A stretch of 45,466 bases of DNA from Silene noctiflora. Taxonomy: Eukaryota > Streptophyta > Magnoliopsida > Caryophyllales > Caryophyllaceae. The stretch is from contig VHZZ01007326.1 in the NCBI GenBank assembly GCA_009801015.1, positions 1-45,466 on the forward strand, read 5' to 3'. Shown piece after piece: positions 1-11,510 of this stretch. The stretch's first letter is position 1. Every line of letters starts with the position of its first letter. The position numbers and the translations under genes were made by a program. The notes beneath the pieces are model-generated. The model ran no database searches. It had not been told where the DNA came from and saw only the letters and a program-made list of their open reading frames with translations.

Positions 1-117
1 GATGCATAAAAATATTACTTATCACAGAGAAAATGTTAGGTTTGAAAAATGATGTTGCATTTGGACTTTGGAGTATTGGGCTTGGCTAAGAGTTATTTTT
101 TTTAATTTAAATTAATC

Positions 118-297
118 CGGTTTTAAAACCGGTATCCGGTTTTGTTTTATTTGGAACCGCATCCGCTCCGGTTTTACACCTAAAAATTCGGTTCGGTTAC
201 CGGAACCGAAAAAAAACCGAATTTCCGGCCTCCGTTTTTCGGATATCGGTTCGGATTCGGTTTTTTAATTCGGAACGGGTTTTTTTGCTCAGCCCTA
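118..297. mobile_element. Truncated hAT-like non-autonomous element (GGTTCGG-rich)
   Basis: This stretch repeats CCGGTTTT/GGTTCGG words on both strands and ends with GCTCAGCCCTA, which resembles the TAGGGCTG terminus of plant hAT-type MITEs. The matching left terminus is not clear; a weak candidate lies near position 77 (TTGGGCTTGGCTAAGAG). No target duplication could be defined. The family assignment is inference from terminus and composition only. Confidence 0.35.
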
Positions 298-1256
298 GTT
301 TTAGGCGTGTATGTGTGTGGAATGTTTTGGCTATTTAAGGCCTTGTATTCCTTGCATTTGAGATCATACAATCAACTTTTCAGGAATCTAAACACTTGTG
401 TTTTCCCTAATTTGAGTGTGTAATTACATACCAAGTTATAGTTAGTTTTCGACGCGTCTCGAACCTAGCTAGGTTGTTTCTCAATAGGTCGTGAGTTCAA
501 TCAACCTCATTGTCGAGTTATAGGTCTAGCTCGCCAAATATCCATTCTTAACACACCGTTTGTGTGTTTCAAATATCACGGTTCAGATTGGGTTGCACCT
601 AGTGCATTCGAATCTCATCGTGTGTTTGTTGTTCTAAGAATTCTGTTACCAAAACACGTCCAGACAGTTCACAAAACCGTTTAAAAACTTATAAAACCAA
701 ACAATCAGACAGTTTCGACTACTATCCAGTTTCGACTAAATTCCGCTGCTACTCACGAGTTCCATTCTTCGAATAGAATTCGTATCAGTTATTGGGTAAT
801 TAGACAAACTAAGAAGTAAGTCAGTAGGTTATCGAACAATCGAAATGGTAAATAGACGATTTGATAAAACCATTTAAGAAACTAAGTTAGTAAAAGAGAA
901 TAAATAAGGTCATGGTATGGACTAATACATAAAATTCCGAACACACCATAGAATTTTTAAAAAAAATAGGTGTACAAGTGAAAAACATTGAAAATTAAAA
1001 AACTTGGGATACACCATAAAATATACAAAAAAAAAAAAAAAAAATGTTGATGGGCTTAGCCGCTAAGGCTAGGGCTGATAAACAAAAACAAAGTTTTTCT
1101 CAACTCCACAATTCCTGAAGGCTGAAGCTATTCACGCAGTTGCCTCATTACCGCCATTAAAGCTCTCAAGCTTTGGCCTTCCCCTTTTGTATATCAACTT
1201 CTCTCCTAATTACTTCATAAACACAAATTAATTCAAGCTATACTAAGGAACAAACA
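298..1256. other. Intergenic region and Peter Pan-like gene promoter
   Basis: No gene is seen. Positions 330-430 (TATTTAAGG followed by a T-rich leader-like stretch) resemble an LTR promoter/R region, but no paired LTR, primer-binding site or target duplication was found. An A-tract lies at 1027-1044. The last 200 bases are the likely promoter and 5' UTR of the downstream gene, with a site II element at 1051-1056. Confidence 0.5.
1051..1056 (+). promoter_or_regulatory. Site II element (TGGGCT) upstream of Peter Pan-like gene
   Basis: TGGGCT matches the site II consensus TGGGCY, a TCP-bound element known from plant ribosomal-protein and cell-growth promoters. It lies about 200 bp before the ATG. 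A telo-box, AAACCCTAA, follows at 1305-1313 in the first intron. The pairing of these two motifs is a known signature of translation-related plant genes; function here is inferred. Confidence 0.5.
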
Positions 1257-4200
1257 ATGGGTCGTTTTAGAAATGTAAGCAATTATATTTTCTTCTTCTC
1301 GCTTAAACCCTAATTTTTATTACTTTTATTTAATTATTATTTATGCTTATATTTGATTTGATGAATAGAAAAAGAGGAAGGTGGTGGTAAAATCAGTAGT
1401 GAAGAACAATCAACAGTTACCAACTGTTGATCAAGTAACTGGGAAGAAGATTCCACAAACAATGGTGTTTTCGAGGAATAAGGGTAAAAGGTTGCCTCCT
1501 ATGTTACGTCAATTGGAGTTGGATTTGAGGAAGGTCATGCTTCCTTACACCGCTCTTAATCTCAAGGTTTTACCTTTTTCTCCTTTTCTTCTGTTTTTTT
1601 TTCGAGTTTCCGTGTCTGACGTTTATATTATGTTTCTTTTGTGAGTGATTTTGTGCTTCTCAAGTTCTCCGCGGTGGCGGCACCATGATTTGTCGTTAAG
1701 GGACCGAACCTAAATTGAAAATTTCATATTTTCATTGATTGGGGAAGCACTGCTAGTCCCCTTGTTGTGCAGATTTGACGTTGAGGACCGAACCTAGATT
1801 GAAAATTTCATATTTTCATCGATTAGGGAAGCTCTGGCTAGTCCCCTTGTTGTGCCGATTTAGCGTTGAGGGGCCGAACCTAGATTGAAAATTTCATATT
1901 TTCATTGATTGGGGACCTTATCTTGTAGGATTAAGGAGCTCAGTAGTGATGTTGTCTTTGAGTAATTGAGTTCAATTGTGTTGAGTTGGATGTGTAGGGC
2001 TTTAAGACTGGTGTTTATGGTTTTGTAATGGCTCTTTGTGGACCGTCTTAGATTAATTGTTGCTAATTACTTATCTAAGGAAATTTATTTTTAGGCTCCC
2101 TTTGGCTGATGGGAAAATTATCGCAGTGTAATCGTGTTTTCAATAGAAAATGTAGTTCAGAGGAATAGGATTTTGATCTACTTTTGCTTGATTTGGTTGT
2201 ATAATTTGAAAAAAAGGAAGAAGAGAGTGTAAGATTAGACGGTGAGACTTGGGGAAGATATGCATTTCATGTTTATCAAGAGGGATAGTTTGTGCGTAGG
2301 AGGAATGGAACTGTCCTTATGTGTCTATATTTGGGAAATATTTTCATTACTTTTCCTGTGTCATTCATTGGAAGGTCAGTAAGAAAAACCTTGTTACCCT
2401 ATCTCCTCTTTGAACGAGGAAGCCTATGAACACCTGATCGGATCTGTCAAGAACGAATTGACGACTACAGGGAAGCAGTTCCCAAGCTCTGAGCGCAGAT
2501 GTGAATTCGAACTTTTTGGTCTTTTCTGTTTTTTCTGATGATATGAAAATATTAACCCTGTTTCTCCCCTAGTGATGATATATTTGATTCTTGTGTATTG
2601 TTTATGTTGAAGCTGCACTAATATATTTACTATGCAAGAACTCAACAGTGGTTATAAATTTCTAGGGCGCATATGACTTTTTAGTCTTTTCTGTTTCTGA
2701 TGATATGGAAATATTAATCCTGTTTTTCTCCTAGAGATGATATATTTGATTCCTGTGCATTGTTTATGTTGAAGCTGCACTAATATATTTACTATGCAAG
2801 TTACTCAAACAGTGGTTATACATTTGTAGGGCGTATATGTGGTCTTGATAATAGGATCTCTAAAGTTTTATGGCCAAGTAGAAATGTATTTTGAGGTTTG
2901 CTTTTGTTAGACATATGTTTGGGAACGCCGATGCTATGTTAAGAACTTCTGCGAATACCGAGCATGACAACTTGTATAATGACACTAATCTGCCACTTGA
3001 AGATGGTTTGGTCCAAATTGAAGTTTCAGATGTCCAAATCAAAATAAGAAATTTTAGTGGAACTATAAGTTATATTTTTTTTGGTCAAGTGCTCGTTTTT
3101 ATTTTTTATGTCATAATCCAGGAAAAAAAGAGGAATACTCTGAAGGACTTTGTCAATGTTGCTGGACCTATGGGTGTCACTCACTTCTTGATGCTGTCAA
3201 AAGCTATAAATCCATATCTGAGAATTGCTAAGACTCCACAAGGTCCAACTCTTACATTCAAGATCCATCAATACTCACTAGCGGCTGACGTCACGCAGTC
3301 TCAGTTGCGACCCAGATGTCCGCAGGATCTTTTCAAAAATTCTCCTTTGGTAAGTAGAGAATGTTTGTTACATTTTTTTTCCATCTATTTTACTGAAATC
3401 CTACATCCTAGGGCAGTATACTGCCACAATCCATTTTGTAATCCCACTTTCACCATATACTACAGAATAACATCTTGAATAATTATTACAAAAGGGGAAA
3501 GGTTATGTTGATCATAACAGCAAAATCTTTTACCCTTCCAGCGCTAGTGCGCTTGAGCCGGACAAACAATGGTTATATAGTTAGAGGAGATAACTTTCTT
3601 TGCCGTGTCTGGACAATGATTTATTGTTTCACTTGAAGCTTTGTGTGTTCAGCTTTGAGGGTTTTATGCCTTCGGGTTCTTCAGTATGATGTTGCAGATA
3701 CATTGTTCTCATGTATGTTTTTTCTTGGCAGCTTGTTCTCTCTGGTTTCGGGAATCAAGAGGAACATTTGCGATTAACATCTACACTGTTTCAGAACATG
3801 TTTCCAACTATTGATGTTAACACAGTAAGTGCAAGTGATCACTGCATCCATCTTGGCCAGTTGGTTTGTAATACATTGTTCTAATATTATCTTTGCATAC
3901 AGGTCAAACTCTCTCTTTGTCAGAGAATTGTTCTTTTGAACTACAATAAGGAAACAAAACTTATAGATCTCCGCCATTATTCCATTAGATTACAACCTAT
4001 TGGCGTGTCTCGCAGAATCAGGAAAATTGTACAGAATCGTCAGCTTCCTGATTTAAGCGCCCTCCAGGATGTGAGTGAATTTGTTACTAGGTATGCAGGT
4101 GTTCTGAGTCTTTTTACTAAGAGTCTATTGTTTTGAATTAAGACATCTTTACCTCTTATCCTGAGTTTTCTCACTTCGTCGTAGGCTTTTATGTTTTAAT

Positions 4201-6225
4201 CTCTAGGAAAAATCTAAATTGAAAATTTCTTTGAAATCTCATCTTGGATATTTCTAATAAATATTGTATGAGTAAAGTCTTTTGCTTTGTGTATCTGTTT
4301 TCACTTAGTTAGTAGTCCGATGGGGCACATTTCTTTCAATTGTCTTGGATACCTCTAATAGGTAATTTGCTACTAAGTGCCGTCCTTTTCTTTGCGTATT
4401 ATATGGATGGTGTCTTCTCTTCTCCCTCTTCTTTCTCTTTTACATCCTCCTCTTTTCCATTGTTTTTCTTATTTGGAAGTTCAAACTTCAAATAACACAA
4501 TCTCCTTGCAAACCATCTTTTAAGGGGAGAGACGGCATCTTGTACCTTCTTTGTCTTAACTGAATCAATGAATCAGGATCAATTAGTAACTATAAGCATG
4601 TGATGGGGTAGGGTTAATGTTCACATTGTGCATGGCTTTAAAGTTCAATCTTTGCATTTTGATAGCTGTGGTGATTTATAATAATCTAATGTGTATTATT
4701 TTTCATTCATGCATTTTGTAGGGCTAATTATGGGTCTGAAAGTGAGGGTGATGATGAAGCTGCGACTGTAGACCTTGTGAGTGACCTTGGCAGAGTCAAT
4801 CGTGCTTCTACAAAAAGTGCTGTCAAACTTCAAGAGATTGGACCAAGGATGACGCTTGAGCTGATCAAAATTGAGGAGGGATTATGTTCTGGCGAAGTGA
4901 TGTTCAGCATCAATGGTATGTGTGCCATGTCTATCTGTTTTCCTTTCGCCCTTTTGGCGTCCGGGATATGGCTTTTGCTTGTGTTGTTTCGGTACATAGT
5001 TATACATTCTCATGTCTCTATTTACTAATATTTTACGCCATCTTGTCCAATTAGTCCCATAGGTTATAGGTTATTGGCACCAATTTTAAGAATTGTGAGA
5101 AACTTGCCAAACAACCCTTTTCGACCTTACCCTCTCTTGTCTCATTTACTGGCAAACAAAATGGAGAAACATCCCGCACAATCAATTTCAACCACCAAAC
5201 CAACCTTCTAAATTGCTGACCACCCTGCTCCCTCTGCCCATCACCACCATCCTTTCACTCTATGGCTCCCTATCGCCGTCAAATTTTCTACCCTCTAGGG
5301 CTGGTCTAGAAAAGTGAGGCCTAGGGCTGTAAATGAAGTGAGCCGGCTTGGTCAAAGCTTGGCTTGTGCTCGGTCAAACCGAGCTTGAGCTCGTTTGGGC
5401 TTATTTATTATTTTTTTGGTATAATTTTTATTTTATAATATTAATTTTATTTCAAATTATATGCTATTTAGGCATTTATAAGTATATTATAATATAATAT
5501 TTTTTTTGCACCAAANAAAAAAAAAAATATTTTTAGTATTTTATAATCTTATTTTTTTTTTAAAAATATTTATATTTACTATGATTCAAAAGGTGAGAAA
5601 GTGAAAATAATATAATGACAAAACGAGCTCAAGTCTATTCGAACTCGAGCTTGACATTTTTAGGCTCGACTAGCTTCGAGTCGAGCCCGAGCTTGAGCTT
5701 GAGTTAAAAATTTTGAGCCGAACCCAAGCCACCCGAGCTTGAGCTCATATCGGCTCGTTTACAGTCCTAGCGAGGACAAAGTTTTGGTGTTTGAATGACA
5801 GAAAATGGCGGTGGTACGAAATGTATGGTGGTGGTGGCGTGGAGGCAGGCAAATGTGGTAGTGGGGGTGGTGCGAATGTATCATCTCAAATTTACTACTA
5901 TAAAATTCATCCATTCCACCACCCACCGAGGTTTTGAAACAAGTAGGGGTGAGACACAATCACACAAATGCCCATATAGATCAATTTACCCCATATCATT
6001 TATTTGCCCGACACTGAGAATATTTGTAGAGTTTTATTGTTTTCTACTATGGCTATACATCAGTGTCTGTTGCTATTAGCAATTTCAGCCCTCATCAACC
6101 TTTTGTTTGTTTGAAATTTCTGAATAGGAAAAACCGGTGATAAAGAGGAAGAAAATGAAGATGAGGTAGAAGATGGGGAGGGAGAGGAGGATGAGGAAAG
6201 CGATGAAGAAGACGATGTAGAGTGA
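1257..6225 (+). CDS. PPAN: Peter Pan-like Brix-domain ribosome assembly factor (PPAN/SSF1 type)
   Basis: Seven coding exons: 1257-1274, 1369-1566, 3122-3349, 3732-3824, 3903-4090, 4722-4915 and 6128-6225, all with GT-AG introns, giving 338 residues, close to about 345 in Arabidopsis as remembered. The family acts in the nucleolus in 60S pre-ribosome assembly and 27S pre-rRNA processing. A basic N-terminus (residues 1-33) leads into a Brix domain (about 34-265) with recognisable blocks MVFSRNKGKRLPP, DLRKVMLPYTALNLK, NVAGPMGVTHFLMLSK, TPQGPTLTFKIHQYSLA, LRPRCPQDLFK, VLSGFGNQEEH, RIVLLNYNKETKLIDLRHYS and RRIRKIVQN, then GRVNRASTKSAVKLQEIGPR. The C-terminus is a Glu/Asp-rich tail of about 30 residues, typical of nucleolar factors. 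The start is chosen because MGRFRN + KKRK matches the family's MxRFxxxRKK opening. Introns 2 and 6 are enlarged by repeats. No frame damage is seen, so it is probably functional. Confidence 0.93.
1701..1955. repeat. Three-copy tandem repeat, 84-86 bp period, in intron 2 of PPAN
   Basis: Copies start near 1701, 1785 and 1871. Each opens with a variant of GGACCGAACCTAGATTG, continues GAAAATTTCATATTTTCAT, and the first two end with TAGTCCCCTTGTTGTGC. Copies differ by a few substitutions and 1-2 bp indels. The third copy decays after about 50 bp. Confidence 0.8.
2511..2839. repeat. Tandem duplication of about 165 bp in intron 2 of PPAN
   Basis: Copy 1 is about 2511-2675 and copy 2 about 2676-2839. 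Both begin ACTTTTTRGTCTTTTCTG, share GATGATATATTTGATTC, GTTGAAGCTGCACTAATATA and CAGTGGTTATA, and end with a variant of TAGGGCGYATATG. Divergence is modest, so the duplication is not very recent. It makes no coding contribution. Confidence 0.8.
5322..5769. mobile_element. hAT-type MITE in PPAN intron 6 with 8-bp target duplication
   Basis: The ends are inverted repeats: TAGGGCTGTAAATGAAGTGAGC on the left, and on the right the reverse complement of TAGGACTGTAAACGAGCC. Flanking octamers GTGAGGCC (5314-5321) and GCGAGGAC (5770-5777) match at 6 of 8 positions, consistent with an aged hAT target-site duplication. The interior is AT-rich with CGAGCTTGAGCT-type subterminal repeats in inverted orientation and has no coding capacity. 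An N at 5516 sits in an A-run. Confidence 0.75.
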
Positions 6226-7618
6226 TTTTGCAGCCGGCTTTTGGAAACGATATATGTGATTGCGTCTTAAAAATTTTGCAGGCATAGTCCGTCAAGAACG
6301 AGATAATTTCAATTAGGATAAACCATGTATGCATTTTTTATGAATTTAGTAATGGTAGTCGGCTTATTTCATTTTGTGCTTTTCAAATATATGCTCATTG
6401 TATAACTATTCGTCTCTTATAACTTTTAATTGTGGAAATTCCGTAACTCGAACATAGTTTCACATATTCTTTATCGTGCATTTTCTAGAAGTCTATTAAA
6501 GATAAAACCAAATTTAAAGTTGCGAGGTCTTAATTTTTCAAATTGGGTCTTAGTTAGACCCGTCAAAAGATGACCTGACCTAAAAAGTCTGTTAAGAGTT
6601 CACTCGGGAATAATCTGCCCATTTAGTGTTATAATCCGCCCAACTCATAACACGTTCCATGCCTCCATGAAGTCGAAATGAACGAACTCATAATCCACTC
6701 GGCTAGCACATTTGACAAGTCTAGTCTCGAGTATTCGGTTAAGACTCATGCAAGTTTTATCACTAATCTTGGGATAATATGTACTTTTACTATTGCAAAG
6801 TCTCAAAGTTAGGTCTCGAAAATTCAAGACTCAACTTACGACTTAAGATAGTAAAACGTGAGTGAGAATATGTTCCATATGCTGAGTTTGATGGGAATTT
6901 GAGAGTCTGAAATGAGGAATTGGATCCTCTCCAATACATAAAAAAGTATTTGTCATTTTCTTTCGCTACAACTAGAACAATCCCCAATCCCCTATTCTCC
7001 ATTGTTTTTCTACCCCGTAAAGGAAACTAATTCCTACCCAGCAATATGTGATCTCTCTCCCGGCGGCCGGCACTTATCATCGCCCATGAAATCTCCTCTA
7101 GTCATAGTGCCAAACATGTTCAAGCAACCATCACTTGGAATTTTAAACAGAGAACCTCGAGAAAATACTATGTACATGGAACTCATGTTGAAACTGGTAG
7201 TTCAAATTCTAGTTACTATCTATTTTTTTTTTTTTTTGAATTGGTTGAACTAATATCGAGTTCTGAATGAAACGTATGGGAAATATTGGAACTGGTTCCT
7301 CAAAACTTAAGAGAAAATCAATGTCATTCGCCCCTAGTTGAGGCCCAATGTCATTATGTTGTTCTAAGAATTTCAAACGTGAAAAAACAAGTATAATGTC
7401 CCGGAAGTCACTATAAAATCAAACTAACTGGCAAAACAGCTAACATTTACTTGCACAAATCAGGATATCTCTGTTGAGATCATAAATTCATTACTCATCT
7501 TGAACAAACCATAAAGTAACCAGGCAAACTATCACGTTCATGCCACTTTATAAAATCGCTGACAAAATGCAAAGAAAGCTGTTTGCAGCTCATTTGATGG
7601 TAGTTTGGAATAAAAACC
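6226..7618. other. Intergenic region between PPAN and MZM1-like gene
   Basis: The genes face each other (PPAN +, MZM1 -), so this is a shared 3' flank. About 6510-6620 has GACCCGTC/GACCTGACC words typical of degraded hAT-like repeats. An open frame on the + strand from 7002 to 7253 has no convincing start codon and no family was recognised. A T-run at 7222-7237 follows it. Confidence 0.5.
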
Positions 7619-9701
7619 TTACGAACACTTGGTTATTGGTGCCCTCTTCTTTAGAAGCTCCTCAGATGGAACCTCCAATGTTGCTCCAGCATGGTCTTTA
7701 CTTGGTTTCACCTCTGCAACCAGTCAAGAGACATATTTTCAGAATCACATAAGTTTAGTACCTTTTTTTTTATCGTGGGTGTAAGAGCACTGAAAAGGTT
7801 AATTTGAGACTGAACATGCATGATTATCAGGCTACTCCTGTTAAACCCTCCAAATTCGACATAATATTTTATTATAAAACCACCTCAGTCCCTTACAGAA
7901 GTCTTTTCACCAGATATAGACTTTTAGGTGATATACTATAAAATGACAGTGCATAACATAACTGAACAACAAATTCAACCATGAATGCGCAATGCACATA
8001 ACATCTCCATTGGTTAGTAGGCATTAATTTCGTGTGATTGGTGGTCCTATCTAATCTAAATGACATTGTCAAAGTTCTGAAACCTGTGAACAGGTTTGAG
8101 AAGGTGGAACATAAAAAGGTCGGAGTAATCATTTTCTTTACGTAGTATATTACAAGTTAGATGGCCCTAACGATTGAAAATTCGGGATTGTAGCTAATAT
8201 CACTATCAATCTATCATGTTTGATTCCCACAAACGAACTATAACACAGGTGAAACTGACTAGATAGGGTGATATGAATGAACTATTTCCAATAATTGTTA
8301 ACATGCCACTATATAGTATTGTCTAAATCATTAAATTGATTAAACCTCCACAGTCAAGCAAAATCTCAATCCAAATTTATGACTATTAGACTGGTAGATA
8401 TAATTCCAAAACAAGTACAAAAACAATTAGATTTAAGTACTAGTTTTCTCAGCTATCTTCAGCATTAAACATGTCTTTGTGCTAGTTTTTATTTTCCTCA
8501 TTTTTTGTCCTCATAATCTTTGTGCTACCAAAGTTGGTTAGTGTGAGTGGTAAGGGCTCTTATCCCTTAAACAAGTAGTCAAGGGTTCGATTTCATGACT
8601 CTTGCGAATGAAAAAACCAAACTTGGGAGGGGTCTAGGAAGAATAAGAGAAACCTTGATTCACCAACAAGTTTTGGATAAGCCCATACAGCGTAGGGCTA
8701 TGTTAAGATGTTAACATCAACGTTTCAGGGTTTAAAGTTCAGCCTAGAACCTGAAATTTAAGATAATATTACTATACAATCATCTTACCCAAGCAAATGT
8801 CGTTTACTTAAGGCTTGGGAATAAATTTTAAACCTTTAAAAGAGTATCTCCAATGAATCTACTTAAGGCTTGAAATTTCGTCATTGATCACATATTTGTA
8901 AAACGAAATAAAAGCCCTTCAATAAAAAGAATGCTCATTAGCCAATCAAGCTAATGTGACAAAGAACACTAAAGAACACTCCCTCCGTTCCAATCATTTG
9001 TTCACCTTTTTCATTATTTGCGAAATCAAAGGTAAACAAATGATTGGGATGGAGGGAGCGCAAATCAATCATCCCAAACAATATCTCATATGTGGCCAGG
9101 TTAGTTTCATCATCTGTTAAATCAATCAGTTTAAACATCATCAGCTTCAGTAAAATGAGGTTTGATTGTTTCATGTGATATGGTGCACTAAAAAGCATCA
9201 AAAACCGGAGAACTTGACATCGTTGCGAACTTGCGATCTGCATTACCCCCAGCATCCCAAGCTCCTCACACAGGCAATTTAACAAACACATGGTGCGCAA
9301 CAAGAAAATCACATGCAATTCATAAAAACAAACAAAACCCATCAACAAAAAACTCAATTCTACACAAAATGCAGCAATCAAACACAACCCAGCAAAAATA
9401 TCCGCACAATCAAAATCGATTAAAACCCAGAAAAGTGGCGAATTAAAGATGGAAGAATACCATAGCCGCCACGTTCATTGAGCTTGGCTTGAACGATCGT
9501 GGTGGATATGAAATCGGCAGCTTCACGAGCTTCGTCAAGATGCTTCTGAATGTCAGATTCAGAAACAACATGTTTGTTTTCATCAAATTTATGGCGGACT
9601 TCAATGGCGGAAGCTTTAAGCATTTCGGCATCTCCGGCAAATGTTTTACGAGTTGCTTTGAGAATTTCCCGATATGCTTTCAGTACTTCCGTCCTCCTCA
9701 T
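7619..9701 (-). CDS. MZM1: LYR-motif mitochondrial protein, MZM1/LYRM7 type
   Basis: Two exons on the minus strand: 9461-9701 and 7619-7713, joined across a 1747-bp GT-AG intron, giving 111 residues, which is normal for the family. Yeast Mzm1 and human LYRM7 are matrix chaperones that stabilise the Rieske Fe-S protein before it enters respiratory complex III; plant members are annotated as mitochondrial zinc maintenance protein 1. The N-terminus has the LYR-family helix [19 protein letters not shown], with AYR in place of LYR, followed by [39 protein letters not shown], and the C-terminal signature [21 protein letters not shown] chose the ATG at 9699-9701 because family members begin just before the TEVLKAYR block; an in-frame ATG at 9735-9737 would add 12 residues. 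The intron carries a SINE relic and an 80-bp palindromic MITE. The name rests on remembered family sequence. Confidence 0.88.
8530..8705 (+). mobile_element. tRNA-derived SINE relic in MZM1 intron
   Basis: The stretch starts with tRNA-like sequence: a box A-like segment GTTAGTGTGAGTGG (8537-8550) and a box B-like GGTTCGATTTC (8584-8594), spaced as in a tRNA-derived RNA polymerase III promoter. A non-tRNA body follows to about 8700. The 3' end and target duplication are not clear. A related, more degraded copy lies at about 31705-31800. Confidence 0.6.
8979..9058. mobile_element. Stowaway-like 80-bp MITE
   Basis: The 80 bp form a near-complete hairpin. The left arm CTCCCTCCGTTCCAATCATT pairs with the right arm, which ends AATGATTGGGATGGAGGGAG. 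CTCCCTCCGT termini are typical of Tc1/mariner-type Stowaway MITEs in plants. A TA duplication is not obvious at these ends. Confidence 0.8.
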
Positions 9702-11510
9702 CGTCGAGTTGCTTTGAGAATTTATGGCGGACTTCAATGGCTGAAGCGGTTTGATTTGTTCTAGTCGTCTTTCTTTGTTATTCGTCTTCGAAAATCGATA
9801 TTATAGACTTTGCAAATTGTAAAACCGTTTTACATAAACATTACTCGTAAAATTAAGAGATTATTTACCTTAATAACCTTAGTAAAATAACTTTTATCAA
9901 TCACAATTCTCCTTAATAGGGGCATCAAAATCTCTTACAAAATGGTTTTTACGATATTTATTGAAAATTTATTTTATAAGTTATTCTATAGTCTTTGAGC
10001 CACACATTCACCCTTTCGGGTTAATGACGTGTGATAGTCGTATATTTGCATGTTGCGGAAAAGATAGATTAAACGATCATTTTTATAAATGTGGTCACTT
10101 TTATTTAAATAATAATGTCTTTATACTTTGCAACGGTGACATTATAAAATTTGAGACACTTAATAAACTCTTGATATATTCTTTAGTGATTCGTTATTGG
10201 TCTTTTTGACATTTGAAGGTGTATCTCAAAACTCAATATATTAATTTATACTATAAAATTGTACCTTGTTGAAGCAGACCATAATTATTTAGTTCATGCA
10301 AGATAAATATAATCACCTAAGACTTTGGTATGCACCAAATTATCCTAATGCAGACCCTTTTGCCTCCTAACATCAAATTCGGGTTGACCCATTTAACCAT
10401 TAGGTTATTGTTGGCTTAGAATTGAGAGGAAGAAGCCATGTGGTTTATGATCACTTCATGGCTAGAGGGATGTTCTAGATTTAATAACAAATGATCACTT
10501 CATTTGACAATCCTATACCTAAAAGATATTATTCTTGCCAATACTTGCAAATCAGAACCCGATAAAAAGGGTGGTTTTAAAATCGATGTTTTGTTTTGAT
10601 GTTGTTGAGTGAATCTTCTCAATAAACTCGTACGACGATTTGGATGCAAACAAGACATATTGCTAACTATTGACGACACTTTCACCAAGTTAGATGACAT
10701 GGAAAAGCGTGGATCCCATAAAACTTGTTGAATAATAAAGCATACAAAGTGTTTTTTTTTTGTCAATTTCAAGGCAAGAGATGGAGGCGTTAAAATTTCA
10801 CTTGATGAATATATCACAAACTACGACTCCCTCTAATTCACTATTTTCTTCTCTATTTTCTTTTTCGGATTATTCAGTTTTTTTTCCTATTTTCTATTTT
10901 GGAAAGTGTTTTACGCATCAACAAGCTCCACAATTGTCCTTTATTCATTTTAGTTCCTAATTATTCATTCTTCTCTTCAATTACCAAGCCTCACGCAAGT
11001 CATTTATTCATTTCATTTTCACCCTTAATCTTTATGCCCACAAACAAGAGGAAGAAAACCCGGTGAATTGAAAGGAGTATAACTTAATACATGATTTGGT
11101 ATCAGAAGCGAACACGTCGCATTAACTTGTTATTAGTCCTTTAATTGATAACGAGCTTAGCGAATATTATCAACCATTTTCTAATAGTAGTTGCACGGGT
11201 CCAAAAATAATGAGATGGACACTTACATAACCCAACCAATTCCATAATAAAACTCATAAGAAATCCACCTGAACCCTTCACATGTAAATCTCCATCTTTC
11301 TGTCACTTTCCTAAAGGATCTTAGCCCCTTTCCTAAGGTCACAACCTCTTATTTAATACACTCACCCTTTTCTTGCCATTACTTGTACAAATACTAGTGA
11401 AAAGAGCTTCTCCCAAACTCTCAATATTGCCCTATTTTATTCACCTAAACACCAATCAATTTCTCTACTTTCATTATTCATACCTCACTATCTCTCTAAA
11501 GTACAATATA
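9702..11510. other. Divergent intergenic region, MZM1-like gene to PMEI-like gene
   Basis: This holds both 5' flanks. No gene is seen. At 11097-11110 TTGGTATCAGAAGC resembles the initiator-tRNA-Met primer-binding site TGGTATCAGAGC with one extra base, hinting at a degraded LTR retrotransposon, but no LTR pair was found. Several short open frames lack any recognisable domain. Confidence 0.45.
11350..11358 (+). promoter_or_regulatory. Probable TATA box of PMEI-like gene
   Basis: TATTTAATA lies about 160 bp before the ATG at 11511, following a CT-rich stretch and followed by an AC/CT-rich leader. A start site about 30 bp downstream would give a leader of roughly 125 nt. Confidence 0.45.

Noticed and set aside
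298-700. Possible LTR near the window start
   Set aside because: Only a TATA-like TATTTAAGG and leader-like sequence are seen; no ends, primer-binding site or partner LTR.
6085-6334. Minus-strand frames rich in Phe, Leu and His
   Set aside because: They are antisense shadows of the acidic last exon of the Peter Pan-like gene.
7002-7253. Open frame with LSPGGRHLSSPMKSPLV-like text on the + strand
   Set aside because: It begins at a TTG, not an ATG, no family was recognised and no splice partners were found. It might be a lost exon but cannot be supported.
10500-10960. Short frames on both strands upstream of the PMEI-like gene
   Set aside because: They lack conserved motifs, have weak starts and cover low-complexity T-rich DNA.
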